A stretch of 64,000 nucleotides of DNA from Carnobacterium sp. CP1 (GTDB taxonomy: Bacteria > Bacillota > Bacilli > Lactobacillales > Carnobacteriaceae): positions 2,029,501 through 2,093,500 of the forward strand of contig NZ_CP010796.1 of the NCBI RefSeq assembly GCF_001483965.1, in the 5' to 3' direction. Positions 36,232-45,878 of this stretch are shown here, piece by piece (positions within the stretch are counted from its first letter, which is position 1; each line of letters opens with the position of its first letter). The notes under the pieces are model-generated. The model ran no database searches. It saw only the letters and a program-made list of their open reading frames with translations, and was not told the origin of the DNA. Both the position numbers and the translations under genes were made by a program.

Positions 36232-36681
36232 ATGAAACCCTATACTTTCGGAGAGCGGCAAGCAGACGTAGATTACCAATTGCGTATTGGCGTATATGGA
36301 ATCGTCTATGATTCAGAAAAGGACAAACTGCTGCTGGTTTCTCCGCCTAATGGATCGTATTTGCTTCCAGGCGGTGAAAAAGAAAATCAGGAAACAGATG
36401 AAGAGACCTTGCAACGCGAATCTCTGGAAGAATTAGGTTACCAAATCGAAGTAGGACCCCATTTAGGCGATGCAGAAGATTATTTTTATTCTACTCATCG
36501 CAAACAGTATTACCACAATCCAGCATACTTTTATGTCATTAAAAAATGGGAAGCTGTGAGTGAACCGTTAGAAGATTTTAATGAATTAGAATGGATGACT
36601 GTAACGGAAGCCCTAAAAAAATTGAAGCGCGGCAGCCATCAGTGGGCCGTTGAACAATGGCTGAAAAACCAAAAAAAATAA
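36232..36681 (+). CDS. NUDIX hydrolase
   Basis: The 149-residue protein has the Nudix box GGEKENQETDEETLQRESLE followed by ELGY, fitting GX5EX7REUXEEXGU with the metal-binding glutamates. It hydrolyses a nucleoside diphosphate linked to another group; the substrate is unknown. TGGAGG is 7 bases before ATG 36232, chosen over an in-frame ATG at 36217 that includes that site. Confidence 0.88.
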   Translation: MKPYTFGERQADVDYQLRIGVYGIVYDSEKDKLLLVSPPNGSYLLPGGEKENQETDEETLQRESLEELGYQIEVGPHLGDAEDYFYSTHRKQYYHNPAYFYVIKKWEAVSEPLEDFNELEWMTVTEALKKLKRGSHQWAVEQWLKNQKK

Positions 36682-36690
36682 AAAAATAGT

Positions 36691-36723
36691 AAAAGACCAG
36701 CTGGCATAGTCAGCTGGTCTTTT
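36691..36723. terminator. Bidirectional terminator
   Basis: AAAAGACCAGCTG pairs with CAGCTGGTCTTTT between the convergent NUDIX and ohr genes. Confidence 0.9.
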
Positions 36724-36741
36724 GGTAAAGAATGTTAAAAA

Positions 36742-37182
36742 TTATTTGTCTGCTTGGTATTCAACTGCTGTCACCGTAGCATCAATATTGCCTTTGGTGG
36801 CTTTTGAATAAGGACAAAAAGCGTGAGCTTTGTCTGCTAATTTTTGTGTTTCTTCTGTGTTTTTGCCTTCAACAGCTACTTCAATTTTAGCAGCCAATTT
36901 AAATCCATTGTCTGTCGGATCGGAAAGCAATTCGACGGTCAATGTTACTTGTGACTTTCCAGTAACATTTTCTTCTTTCATCATATGTTCTAGAGCGGAG
37001 TTGAAACAAGCACTGTATCCAAGCGCGAACAATTGCTCTGGGTTGCTGCCTTGTCCAGGACCGCCCATTGCTTTTGGAGTTGATACACGAACTGAGAAGG
37101 ATTTATCTGGTAAATGACTTTCACCGTCACGTCCACCTGTATTGATAGCCGTAGTTTGGTACATAACTTTTGATTCTGACAT
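36742..37182 (-). CDS. ohr: Organic hydroperoxide resistance protein
   Basis: The 146-residue OsmC/Ohr-family peroxidase reduces organic hydroperoxides using two cysteines, visible in GYSACFNSAL and AHAFCPYSKATKGN. SNPEQLFALGYSACF is the typical Ohr segment. No OhrR (MarR) regulator gene lies beside it. AGGAG precedes the ATG. Confidence 0.94.
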   Translation of the reverse strand: MSESKVMYQTTAINTGGRDGESHLPDKSFSVRVSTPKAMGGPGQGSNPEQLFALGYSACFNSALEHMMKEENVTGKSQVTLTVELLSDPTDNGFKLAAKIEVAVEGKNTEETQKLADKAHAFCPYSKATKGNIDATVTAVEYQADK

Positions 37183-37222
37183 TTAATAAAAACTCCTTTC
37201 TGATATCATCGTACATATTGAT

Positions 37223-37594
37223 TATACAAAAGAACGGAAGAAAACCCTAACAAAACGCTTTACAAAAAAGCATAGCAGCTGCAGTTCTTATAAGGGATTC
37301 GTTGAATTTTTGGTCGGAAGTTTGCGTGCCTTATCTTTACGCTTGTCGCATCCTTAAGTTCCGCAAGATGTGTTTGCCTACCTTAAAGATAGAGGTTTAA
37401 CCTTATTAAGGTACTCAAAAGAGGTTTGGGTGCCCTGTGGATAGAGATTTAAATTCCTTTACTCACTTTCGAACGATAAAAAAACCTAAAATGACTGTTA
37501 TAAAGGCATTTCAGGTTTTTTTACTGTCAAGCGTGAGGATATACAAAAAAGAAGGAAACCTTAACAAAATGCCTTACAAAAGGAGGCAGCTGAA
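37223..37594. repeat. Imperfect direct repeat behind asnB
   Basis: About 55 bases at 37223-37280 and 37541-37594 share a common backbone (TATACAAAA.., CCTAACAAAA/CTTAACAAAA, CTTTACAAAA/CCTTACAAAA, GCAGCTG). The second copy ends in the asnB stop region, so an old duplication of the asnB 3' flank is likely. The gap 37183-37597 holds no gene. Confidence 0.5.
37478..37523 (-). terminator. Terminator of asnB
   Basis: AAAAAAACCT and AAATG pair with CATTT and AGGTTTTTTT; on the minus strand it follows asnB by about 75 bases. Confidence 0.65.
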
Positions 37595-37597
37595 GAC

Positions 37598-39508
37598 TTA
37601 ATTAGGGAATGGCTGTTTGATTTTATCACGCAAAGGTTTGGGTTCAGTTAAAAACATTTGCGGCTCTTCGACATAAATGCGGTGCCAAACCATAAAAGTT
37701 AAAGCTGTCCAAATTTTGCGAGAATGATCTATTTTTCCAGTTCGATGTTTTTCCAGCAAATTGATGAGGTAAGGCTTCTCTAATAAGTGTTCGGTTTTAG
37801 ATTCTTTCATGATGGCAAGTGCCCATTCATACAGTTCATCTTTTAACCAATGGCGGATAGGAACTGGGAAACCAAGTTTTTTTCGGTAAATCACATTATC
37901 TGGAACAATGCCTTCTACTGCTTTTCGCAAGATGTATTTTGTTGTTCCGTTAGCGATTCGAAGTTTTGCCGGTATTTTTCGGGCAACTTCAAATACTTCT
38001 TTGTCTAAGAAAGGCGTTCTTAATTCCAATGAATAGGCCATCGTTGTCCGATCTGCATTCAAAAGCAAATCTCCGCTCAACCACGTATTGATATCAATTA
38101 ATTGCATTCTATCGATAGGATCATAATTAATGGTTTGCTCGTAAAAAGGTTTTGTGACTGCTTGATAAGGAAAATGCAAATCATAGTTTACTAAGATTTT
38201 CTTTTTTTCAAATTCATCAAAAATTTTTGCGTTGCCCACGTATCGATCTTCTAAAGCCATCGTTCCTCCTATAAGGAAGCTTTTGCCTTTAACACCTTCT
38301 GGCATCAGCCGAGCCAATCGATTAAGGGCTCGGTTCGTCATTTTCCCTGTGTTTTTAAACAGTTTTAAGGAGTTTGGCTCATTATAAATGCCATATCCGC
38401 CAAACAACTCATCAGCACCTTCGCCAGACAAAGCAACCTTTACATGTTTTCGGGCCAATCTTGATAAAAAGAATTGAGGAACAGCGGCCGGGTCTGCTAA
38501 AGGATCATCCATATGCCATACAAAACGAGGAAATTCATCCATGAATTCCTGTGCAGTGATCGTGTAGCTGAAATTTTCTACTTTTAACTCTTCAGCGGTT
38601 TCTTCTGCTAAATTTATTTCGCTGTAACCTTCTCTTTCAAAACCAACCGAAAGTGTTTTTAATTTCGGATTGAATTCACGTGCAATAGCTACGACGATGG
38701 AAGAGTCGATTCCTCCTGACAAAAAAGCTCCTACAGGAACATCTGAACGCATATGTTTTTCGATCGAATCAAATAAGGCAGCTCTTATTTCTGCTGTAAT
38801 GTGTTCTTCAGAATTGGCTGCAGGAGTAAAGTCGGCTTGCCAATATTTAGAAATCGTCAGATCCTCATTCATTTTTTTTATGATAAAGTGCCCAGGAGCT
38901 AATGCTTTAATCGCAGTATGCATCGTTTCTGGTCCTGGAACGTATTGGAAAGTCAAATAATTCTGTAGAGAAGCTTGGTTTAGCGGTTGAGGATCAAGGA
39001 CACTTAAAATAGATTTTTTCTCTGAAGCTATGTATAAACAGTTGTTTTCAACGGCGTAATAAAAAGGTTTTATTCCAAATTGATCGCGTGCTCCAAAAAG
39101 TGTTTTTTCATGCTTATCCCAAATAACAAAAGCGAACATTCCTCTTAACTTACTAGTCACTTCTTCTTTATAAAATAGATAAGCTGCTAGAATCACCTCT
39201 GTATCGCTGTCGGTTTGAAAAGCGAATCCTTTTTCAATCAGTTCATTTCTTAATTCGATGTAATTGTAAATCTCACCATTAAAAATAACTCGGTACCGAT
39301 CACCCTCATAAGAGAGAGGCTGGTGCCCATTTTCAATATCGATAATGCTAAGTCTTCTAAAACCTAGTGCAATGGCATCATCGAAATAGTACCCTTCGTC
39401 ATCTGGTCCCCTATGAATAATTTGTTTGTTCATTTTCTCAACGACAGCTTTTTGTTCCTCTAACCACGTTTCTCCATCATTTGATAAGCATCCTACAAAT
39501 CCACACAT
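37598..39508 (-). CDS. asnB: Asparagine synthetase, glutamine-hydrolysing
   Basis: The 636-residue enzyme makes asparagine from aspartate, ATP and glutamine. Processing after Met exposes the nucleophile Cys2 (MCGFVGC), followed by the glutaminase domain (HRGPDDEG, GFRRLSIID, FNGEIYNY). The synthetase domain has the PP-loop FLSGGIDSS and GEGADELFGGY. GAGG upstream and the need for N-terminal Cys fix the start at 39508, not 39526. Confidence 0.95.
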   Translation of the reverse strand: MCGFVGCLSNDGETWLEEQKAVVEKMNKQIIHRGPDDEGYYFDDAIALGFRRLSIIDIENGHQPLSYEGDRYRVIFNGEIYNYIELRNELIEKGFAFQTDSDTEVILAAYLFYKEEVTSKLRGMFAFVIWDKHEKTLFGARDQFGIKPFYYAVENNCLYIASEKKSILSVLDPQPLNQASLQNYLTFQYVPGPETMHTAIKALAPGHFIIKKMNEDLTISKYWQADFTPAANSEEHITAEIRAALFDSIEKHMRSDVPVGAFLSGGIDSSIVVAIAREFNPKLKTLSVGFEREGYSEINLAEETAEELKVENFSYTITAQEFMDEFPRFVWHMDDPLADPAAVPQFFLSRLARKHVKVALSGEGADELFGGYGIYNEPNSLKLFKNTGKMTNRALNRLARLMPEGVKGKSFLIGGTMALEDRYVGNAKIFDEFEKKKILVNYDLHFPYQAVTKPFYEQTINYDPIDRMQLIDINTWLSGDLLLNADRTTMAYSLELRTPFLDKEVFEVARKIPAKLRIANGTTKYILRKAVEGIVPDNVIYRKKLGFPVPIRHWLKDELYEWALAIMKESKTEHLLEKPYLINLLEKHRTGKIDHSRKIWTALTFMVWHRIYVEEPQMFLTEPKPLRDKIKQPFPN

Positions 39509-39612
39509 TCTATTTCCTCTTTTCAATGTTAGTCTAACGTTTAATTTGTAAATCCAAAAAACCAGTTTAATTAATTTGCTTTTATTATTATAACCGATTA
39601 GACTTCGGAATG

Positions 39613-39646
39613 TTACATAAATTACATAATTTTTAAATTTATGTAA
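39613..39646. promoter_or_regulatory. Inverted repeat between divergent asnB and tautomerase genes
   Basis: TTACATAAAT and ATTTATGTAA, 14 bases apart, form a dyad in a very AT-rich stretch; it may be an operator. A TATAAT for asnB lies nearby on the minus strand. Confidence 0.35.
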
Positions 39647-39780
39647 TAAAAGTAATAAACAAAGTTTTTAAGCGTTATAATTTGTAAAAAATTCGCTGGT
39701 TGTATAAATATACTGAATGTAAGGCTGAAAAGTAGTACACTATAGTAAAAATACTTACGTTAAAGAAAGCAGGAATCAGA

Positions 39781-39960
39781 ATGCCATTTATCCATATCGA
39801 ATTAGTTGAAGGCCGGACAGCAGAACAGAAAGCCAATTTAGTGAAAGAAGTAACCGAGGCTGTAGTAAAAAACACGGGTGCTTCCAAAGAAAGTGTCCAT
39901 GTCATTCTCAATGAAATGAAAAAAAGCAATTACGCTAAAGGCGGAGAGCTGCTAGGGTAA
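39781..39960 (+). CDS. 4-oxalocrotonate tautomerase family protein
   Basis: The 59-residue protein starts [13 protein letters not shown], giving the catalytic Pro1 after Met removal. The spacing and the segment [19 protein letters not shown] match 4-OT/YwhB tautomerases, which form hexamers and interconvert enol and keto acids. The biological substrate in lactic acid bacteria is unknown. AGGA precedes the ATG. Confidence 0.9.
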   Translation: MPFIHIELVEGRTAEQKANLVKEVTEAVVKNTGASKESVHVILNEMKKSNYAKGGELLG

Positions 39961-39979
39961 ATGCAAAAAATAAAGTTAG

Positions 39980-40016
39980 AAAAAACCGCTGAGATTATTT
40001 TCTCAGCGGTTTTTTC
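39980..40016. terminator. Bidirectional terminator
   Basis: AAAAAACCGCTGAG pairs with CTCAGCGGTTTTTT. Confidence 0.9.
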
Positions 40017-40024
40017 TAAGGCTA

Positions 40025-40840
40025 TTAATCTTTAAAAGCTAGTTTTTCGATCGCAGTAGCAACGCCGTCTAGTTCATTAGAGTGTGTAATGTGGTCGCTA
40101 ATGTCTTTGATGCTGTCGATGGCATTATCCATAGCAACACCGATACCTGCGAAAACAAGCATATCGCGGTCGTTCTCATTGTCTCCGATCGCCATGATTT
40201 GTTCTCTAGGGATATCTAAAATAGATGACAAATCTTTTAACGCTTGGCCTTTACTAGCAGATTTATTTAAGACTTCCAAGTAAAATGCTTCGCTTTTTAA
40301 AACGGTGTATTTTTCATAAAATTCTGCGGGGAATTGAGCAATGCCGCGGTCTAAAATGGAAGGTTCGTCAATCATCATCATTTTGCTGATTTCTAAATTT
40401 GGATCCATTTCTTCGACACTGCGGTATTTGATAGGCATATTCACCAGCGAAGATTCTCTGACCGTATAAGGGCTGATGTCTTTATTCGCCGTATAGATAG
40501 CTTCTTGATCGATCGTTTGGCAGTGAACGCCAACTTTGCGGCTCATGGCTTCGACTTCTAAAAAGTCTTCAAATGTCATCGTGTGGTGAGCGATAGCTTT
40601 TCCATCATAAGCTTGTTGAACTAAGGCACCATTGTAAGTGATAACATAGTCGCCTTTTTCTTCCAAATTCAATTCTTTCAAGAAGCCGATGACGCCTGGT
40701 AAAGGCCGGCCGGTACAAACAACGATTTTAATGCCTTTTTCTTTGGCTTTGATAAGGGTTGCTTTTACTTTCGGGCTGATTGTTTTTGCATCTGTTAGTA
40801 GTGTGCCATCTAAATCGATAGCGATTAGTTTAATTGTCAT
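40025..40840 (-). CDS. Cof-type HAD-superfamily sugar phosphatase (YidA-like)
   Basis: The 271-residue enzyme has HAD motif I IAIDLDGTLL, motif II VCTGRP and motifs III/IV in GDNENDRDML. The type IIB cap between residues about 85 and 190 marks the Cof subfamily, which dephosphorylates sugar phosphates or flavin precursors; the substrate is not fixed by sequence. It starts 6 bases after the HD-domain gene and belongs to the same transcript. Confidence 0.9.
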   Translation of the reverse strand: MTIKLIAIDLDGTLLTDAKTISPKVKATLIKAKEKGIKIVVCTGRPLPGVIGFLKELNLEEKGDYVITYNGALVQQAYDGKAIAHHTMTFEDFLEVEAMSRKVGVHCQTIDQEAIYTANKDISPYTVRESSLVNMPIKYRSVEEMDPNLEISKMMMIDEPSILDRGIAQFPAEFYEKYTVLKSEAFYLEVLNKSASKGQALKDLSSILDIPREQIMAIGDNENDRDMLVFAGIGVAMDNAIDSIKDISDHITHSNELDGVATAIEKLAFKD

Positions 40841-40846
40841 GTAGTA

Positions 40847-42229
40847 TTATTCCTCCAATGGGTTAGTGGGTTGTATGATTGCATCATTTTTGATGTAACG
40901 TTTGAAATCTTGGTAAATCGGTTCGAATAGAGTGATTTCTTTAGGCGTTTTAGGTTTTAAAAACTCTTTTGGAAAATAAAACCGTTCATCTCCGCGGACT
41001 TTACCCGTAAGCGAAGAAACGATTTCACTCACTTTTGACAATTCGATGAATGAACCGTCTTGGTACATCAACTCTATTTGCGTCCGGTTGGCAATTTGGT
41101 TCGGACGGTAAAAATCGTATGGTAAATCGTAACTGTTATTAATGGCTGTGTAGTAATCAATGTCGTAACCAGCTTCTTGGATCAAAACTTGCAGTTTATG
41201 CAAGATGGGCTCATCGTATTTACTCGAGAAATTAACCGATTTGAACGGTTTACGATCGAGAAAACGCGTCGCTAAGTCGCTTAAAATCGGATCTTGTTCA
41301 TCGCGCCAAAGAGTGAAATACGTACTCAACACGCCATCATCTAGTTTTAAATAGTCTTCCAATGTAAATGTTTGGTCGAAAAAGGGAACCAATAAGTCTG
41401 CTTTGTTTTTCATTTGCAAATCAGATTCTTCGTATAGCCGTTTAGCCCGTTTCAATAAGTGATCGAGAATCACTTCCATACTGCGAGAAACAGGGTGGAA
41501 ATAAACTTGCATATACATTTGATAGCGGCTGACGATGTAGTCTTCAACAGCGTGCATCCCAGAAATTTGAAACGCAATGCCGTCTTTATAAGGACGAATC
41601 ACGCGCAGGATCCTGGTCAAATCAAACGTTCCGTAGTTTACGCCGGTAAAGTAAGCATCACGCAGCAGGTAATCCATTCGATCAGCATCGATTTGGCTGG
41701 AAATCAGCTGCACGACTTGCGGGTTTGAGTAGGTTTTTTGAATCACGCTGGCAACTTTTCCGGGAAAGTCAAGAGCGACTTTAGCTAAGATTTGGTGGAC
41801 TTCCGTTGTAGGAGACGTGATGATTTCTACCGTGATGGCTTCATGGTCAGTCTGGAAAATACGTTCGAATGTATGCGAGTAAGGGCCGTGTCCAATATCG
41901 TGCAGCAAAGCAGCACATAAAACGACTAAACGTTCCGAATCGTCCCAACCGCCGTCGCCAGGAACTTTTGTGGCATAATTACGAGCGAATTTATCACAGA
42001 TCCGTCGAGTGATTTCATAAACGCCCAACGAGTGAGTGAAGCGGGAATGCTCCGCACCATGGAATGTAAAAGAAGACGTTCCCAGTTGTTTGATACGACG
42101 CAGCCGTTGAAATTCTCTTGAATCAATCAAATCTAAAATCACTTGATGTTGGACATGAATGTAATCGTGAACGGGGTCACGGAAAACCTGTTCCATAGGC
42201 AATTGTTGATTTGCATCGTATCTAGGCAT
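40847..42229 (-). CDS. HD-domain phosphohydrolase (YwfO-like, dNTPase type)
   Basis: The 460-residue protein carries the metal-binding HD motifs EHSRFTHSLGVYE and LHDIGHGPYSHTFE and the later SSQIDADRMDYLLRD, all typical of SAMHD1-like dNTP triphosphohydrolases; the homologue EF1143 of Enterococcus faecalis has that activity. It overlaps the LipL-like gene by one base (TGATG), indicating translational coupling. Confidence 0.88.
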   Translation of the reverse strand: MPRYDANQQLPMEQVFRDPVHDYIHVQHQVILDLIDSREFQRLRRIKQLGTSSFTFHGAEHSRFTHSLGVYEITRRICDKFARNYATKVPGDGGWDDSERLVVLCAALLHDIGHGPYSHTFERIFQTDHEAITVEIITSPTTEVHQILAKVALDFPGKVASVIQKTYSNPQVVQLISSQIDADRMDYLLRDAYFTGVNYGTFDLTRILRVIRPYKDGIAFQISGMHAVEDYIVSRYQMYMQVYFHPVSRSMEVILDHLLKRAKRLYEESDLQMKNKADLLVPFFDQTFTLEDYLKLDDGVLSTYFTLWRDEQDPILSDLATRFLDRKPFKSVNFSSKYDEPILHKLQVLIQEAGYDIDYYTAINNSYDLPYDFYRPNQIANRTQIELMYQDGSFIELSKVSEIVSSLTGKVRGDERFYFPKEFLKPKTPKEITLFEPIYQDFKRYIKNDAIIQPTNPLEE

Positions 42230-43101
42230 CAGTCTAACAGCTCCTTTTCTAAGTCATCTTGCAGCATTTGGACATTGCGTCGAATCATTTTTTGCTTGGC
42301 TTCTTCATAAGAGGCTAGAATATCGGGTGTATAGTTGCCGTTTTGAATCGTACAATGGTTTTTTTGCAAGGCTTGAAGGATCTTTTCCTCCACATCTGCA
42401 ACAGTTAGGGAAACACCTAATAGTTCTTCCAACGTTCCCATTACCGCAGGATCGATCGTTGGGAAGTGCCATTTGACCGTTTCGCCTTTTAATCCAGCAG
42501 CATAAAAGTCATGCAGCATTTGAGCGCGTTTTTGCTGGTTGCCGTTGACGCTCAAGTAAATCATGACAGCGACCCCGTTTTTCAAGCGGCGTTGAGCAAT
42601 TCCCGCAAATTTTTTGCCATCAATGCTCAGATCGAAATCGCCAGGGCAATAAGAATCTGGAATCTCATAAGCTTCAATCGTTTTAGCATAAGCCCCAAAG
42701 GCCTCGCGAATCAAACGCAACATAAATTCGTAGCCTTCATCGATGCTGATCTTGTTTTCAGGATCTTCGGGAAAAATCAAAGAAAAGTTCAAGACGCCTT
42801 CGTCTCCGACAACCGCTAAACCGCCTGAATTACGCACAATGTAATGCTGATCATTGGCTTTGAGGCTAGCTAAAGCATCCCTGAAGTAGGGCAATTTTGT
42901 ATCCATCATACCCAAAATCACCAAATCGCTCGTTGGCCAAAAATGAAGAGCTGCTTGCTGCTGGTTTTTTCCAATGTACGTCATCAAGCTGTCTGCCAAA
43001 GCGAAATGGGCTACTGGCTGGTTATTGAACGGCATCGTTGCCGCATCAAATAGTAAATAAGAGTGGTTGGTCAAAAAGTCAGTTTTTTCAATTTCAGGCA
43101 T
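42229..43101 (-). CDS. lipL: LipL/LplA-family lipoate (octanoate) transferase
   Basis: The 290-residue BPL_LplA_LipB-fold protein resembles B. subtilis LipL (YwfL), which moves octanoyl or lipoyl groups from GcvH to E2 proteins. RNSGGLAVVGDEGVLNFSL is the ligase-fold signature, and Cys in SYCPGDFDLSIDGKKFAG fits the LipL catalytic cysteine. The ywfL-ywfO neighbourhood also matches B. subtilis. A lipoate ligase role is the alternative. AAAGGAAG precedes the ATG. Confidence 0.8.
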   Translation of the reverse strand: MPEIEKTDFLTNHSYLLFDAATMPFNNQPVAHFALADSLMTYIGKNQQQAALHFWPTSDLVILGMMDTKLPYFRDALASLKANDQHYIVRNSGGLAVVGDEGVLNFSLIFPEDPENKISIDEGYEFMLRLIREAFGAYAKTIEAYEIPDSYCPGDFDLSIDGKKFAGIAQRRLKNGVAVMIYLSVNGNQQKRAQMLHDFYAAGLKGETVKWHFPTIDPAVMGTLEELLGVSLTVADVEEKILQALQKNHCTIQNGNYTPDILASYEEAKQKMIRRNVQMLQDDLEKELLD

Positions 43102-43222
43102 AGGTTTACTTCCTTTATTTAAAGTTCAAATCTGTTCATTCATCTTATTATAACAAATTTTAGGATAGACTCCTATGAAACCGAGCATTTAGCAAGAAAA
43201 TAATGAGAGTTATCAAGATTCA

Positions 43223-43252
43223 TTGACCCGTTTGTATCGATAAGGCTATACT
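43223..43252 (+). promoter_or_regulatory. Promoter of the E1 alpha-beta operon
   Basis: TTGACC (43223-43228), 18-base spacer, TATACT (43247-43252), about 50 bases before the start codon. Confidence 0.5.
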
Positions 43253-43302
43253 GGGTACAATTAAAGAACATAAAGAAAGAGGAAGAAAAAGAGGCGATTG
43301 AG

Positions 43303-44289
43303 ATGATACAAACCTTGCCAAATCAAGCCAATCTAACGATGAAAGATTTCTCAAATCTGTACCGGATGATGTGGGAGATCCGCTATTTTGATGAGCAAGT
43401 GGAAGAATTATTCGCTGCTGGGAAAATTCATGGCACGACCCATTTGTCGATTGGGCAAGAAGCTACCGCAGCTGGAAGCGGGTATTTATTAAAACCAACT
43501 GATTACATCACTACGACTCACCGCGGTCATGGCAATACGATTGCTAAAGGAACCGATATGGCAGCTATGATGGCAGAATTGTTTGGTAAAAAAGGCGGAA
43601 CCAACCACGGGAAAGGCGGCAGCATGCATATCGCCGACAGTGCAACGGGCAACTTAGGTTCCAATGGAATCGTTGGCGGCGGATATCCGATTGCTGTAGG
43701 TGCAGCTTTGACTGCTCAAATGACTAAAACTGAAGATGTCGTTATTTGTTACACTGGTGACGGATCTACTAATGAAGGAAGTTTTCATGAAGCGTTGAAT
43801 TTAGCTTCTATTTGGCAATTGCCGGTTATCTTCTTTATTGAAAACAATCAGTATGGAATGAGCAGTTCTATTGAACAGATGGTCAATATTCCGGAATTAT
43901 CCAAACGAGCTGAAAGTTATGGTTTTGAAGGGAAAACGATCGACGGCAATAATTGGCTGGAAGTTATCGATGCAACAGCCGCGGCCATTGAAAAAGCACG
44001 GAAAGGCGGCGGGCCCACCTTGATCGAGGCGTTGACTTATCGGTTTAGAGGTCATTCAAAATCAGACAAGCGGGAATACCGCAGTGCGCAGGAAGAAGCG
44101 GAGTGGTACGAAAAAGATCCGATTTTACTGGCAGAACAACAATTATTAGCAGCAGATTTGGCGACTCCTGCAGATTTGGCTAAATGGCAAAAAGCAGCCT
44201 ATCAAAAAGTCCAGCAGGCAATAGCAACAGCTGAAAAAATGGAAGATGCCACATTGGCGGATCTAGAAACAAATGTATATGCCGATTAG
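43303..44289 (+). CDS. acoA: Thiamine-diphosphate dehydrogenase E1 component, alpha subunit (AcoA-like)
   Basis: The 328-residue protein is the alpha subunit of a heterotetrameric 2-oxo acid or acetoin dehydrogenase E1. The ThDP-binding motif runs from [18 protein letters not shown] to ENNQYGMSS, and [10 protein letters not shown] is the phosphorylation-loop region. It resembles acetoin dehydrogenase AcoA more than PdhA, but this is a judgement from memory. The beta gene overlaps or abuts it; E2 and E3 genes are absent here. Confidence 0.85.
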   Translation: MIQTLPNQANLTMKDFSNLYRMMWEIRYFDEQVEELFAAGKIHGTTHLSIGQEATAAGSGYLLKPTDYITTTHRGHGNTIAKGTDMAAMMAELFGKKGGTNHGKGGSMHIADSATGNLGSNGIVGGGYPIAVGAALTAQMTKTEDVVICYTGDGSTNEGSFHEALNLASIWQLPVIFFIENNQYGMSSSIEQMVNIPELSKRAESYGFEGKTIDGNNWLEVIDATAAAIEKARKGGGPTLIEALTYRFRGHSKSDKREYRSAQEEAEWYEKDPILLAEQQLLAADLATPADLAKWQKAAYQKVQQAIATAEKMEDATLADLETNVYAD

Positions 44290-44299
44290 GAGGAATAGC

Positions 44300-45280
44300 A
44301 TGCGCGAGATAACGTATTTAGCAGCGATCAATGAAGCGTTGGATGAAGCATTGGCTGAAGACGACCGTGTCTTTTTGATGGGGGAAGATATCGGCCTTTA
44401 TGGCGGTGGTTTTGGTGCGACAAAAGGATTGATCGAAAAATATGGTGCAGAAAGGATTCGCAATACGCCGATCTCAGAGAGCGCTTTAGCTGGAGCTGCA
44501 GTAGGTTCGGCAATGACAGGACTGCGTCCGATCATTGAAATACAATTTTCAGATTTTATTACGATTGCAATGGATCAGCTCGTCAATCAAGCGGCCAAAA
44601 TCCATTATATGTATGGCGGCAAAGCGACGGTTCCGCTTGTGATGCGAACAGCCGGCGGTTCAGGGACTGGACATGCGGCTCAGCATTCACAAAGTTTAGA
44701 AAACTGGACAGCGCATATCCCGGGGTTGAAAGTGGTGCAACCATCGACTGCTTATGATGCTAAAGGGCTGTTGCATGCTGCCATTGAAGACAATAACCCA
44801 GTCATGTTTTACGAGCATAAGCTAAGTTACAAAACAAAGGGCACGGTGCCAGCCGGAAAATATGTTATTCCTTTAGGAGTGGCTGATATCAAACGCTTAG
44901 GTACTCATGTTACAGTCGTTGCCACGGGCATCATGGTCGAAAAAAGCTTAGCTGCCGCCGAACAATTAGCAGCAGAAGGCATTTCGCTTGAGGTGATCGA
45001 TCCACGTACACTGGTTCCGTTGGATACCAAAACGATTATCCAGTCTGTTCAAAAAACTGGACGCTTGTTGATTGTCCATGAAGCAGTTAAGCGCAGCGGA
45101 TTTGGCGGCGAGGTTGCAAGCCTAGTAGCAGAAAGTGAAGCTTTTTATGCTTTGCGAAAACCGATTCAACGTTTAGGAGGGAAAGCTATTCCGATGCCTT
45201 ACCAAAAAGAATTGGAGTATCATGCTATCCCGCAGCTAGAAGATATTTTGGCAGCTGTTCGCCACTTGATGGATCGCTAA
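44300..45280 (+). CDS. acoB: Thiamine-diphosphate dehydrogenase E1 component, beta subunit (AcoB-like)
   Basis: The 326-residue beta subunit starts [18 protein letters not shown] and has [17 protein letters not shown] and [20 protein letters not shown], which contribute to the ThDP site, and a C-terminal transketolase domain. TAGGAGG precedes ATG 44300. The pair needs a lipoylated E2 encoded elsewhere; the divergent LipL gene could service it. Confidence 0.88.
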   Translation: MREITYLAAINEALDEALAEDDRVFLMGEDIGLYGGGFGATKGLIEKYGAERIRNTPISESALAGAAVGSAMTGLRPIIEIQFSDFITIAMDQLVNQAAKIHYMYGGKATVPLVMRTAGGSGTGHAAQHSQSLENWTAHIPGLKVVQPSTAYDAKGLLHAAIEDNNPVMFYEHKLSYKTKGTVPAGKYVIPLGVADIKRLGTHVTVVATGIMVEKSLAAAEQLAAEGISLEVIDPRTLVPLDTKTIIQSVQKTGRLLIVHEAVKRSGFGGEVASLVAESEAFYALRKPIQRLGGKAIPMPYQKELEYHAIPQLEDILAAVRHLMDR

Positions 45281-45378
45281 GCGAAAAAAAACTGAAAAAT
45301 AGATAAAATGTGCTAAACTAGCACTAAACAAATGAAAAATAAAAAGAAGTGCATTCGCCGGAAATAGGCGAGAAGTCA

Positions 45379-45834
45379 ATGAAGGGACTGTCAATAGTGG
45401 AAACAGATTTAAGCAAAGGCATGCCGGCTAGAATACAAATGGAAATGATTATTTTGCAAGGTCGAGCAACAGAAAATTATGTATTTGATGAAACAGGTAA
45501 AGTGGTTCAAATGAATGGTGCATATTATGTTCGCTACCAAGAAACGTATGACAATGTGGAGATTCCAGTGACCGTTAAATTAGATGCAGCTGGCGTCGTC
45601 ACCATCATTCGCCGTGGCGAAACAACAACTCGTCTGCGTTTTGATAAAGGAGAACGTTATGAAACACACTATCAAACCCCGCAAGGATTGATCGTAATGG
45701 AGACTGTCACCCGCCAATTGCAAATCAGCTATACAGAACAACCTTTTTCTGGAAGATTACAGCTGGAATATGATTTGTATTTAGGACAAGAAAAATTAGG
45801 AGAATACAAATTACAATTGCTTTTTACTGTCTAA
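45379..45834 (+). CDS. DUF1934 (YwiB-like) beta-barrel protein
   Basis: The protein of about 150 residues resembles YwiB/DUF1934, small lipocalin-like barrels of unknown function often next to rpoE or argS. The pattern MNGAYYVRYQETYDN and IVMETVTRQLQISYTEQPFSGRL (split at FSGRL) is typical, ending in a strand with YDLYLG. The start is uncertain: GTG 45349, ATG 45379 and GTG 45397 are in frame, the last preceded by AAGGGA. Confidence 0.75.
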   Translation: MKGLSIVETDLSKGMPARIQMEMIILQGRATENYVFDETGKVVQMNGAYYVRYQETYDNVEIPVTVKLDAAGVVTIIRRGETTTRLRFDKGERYETHYQTPQGLIVMETVTRQLQISYTEQPFSGRLQLEYDLYLGQEKLGEYKLQLLFTV

Positions 45835-45878
45835 ATATTGTATGATAGAGAGTAGACTGTTGAAAGGACGTGGCTTTC

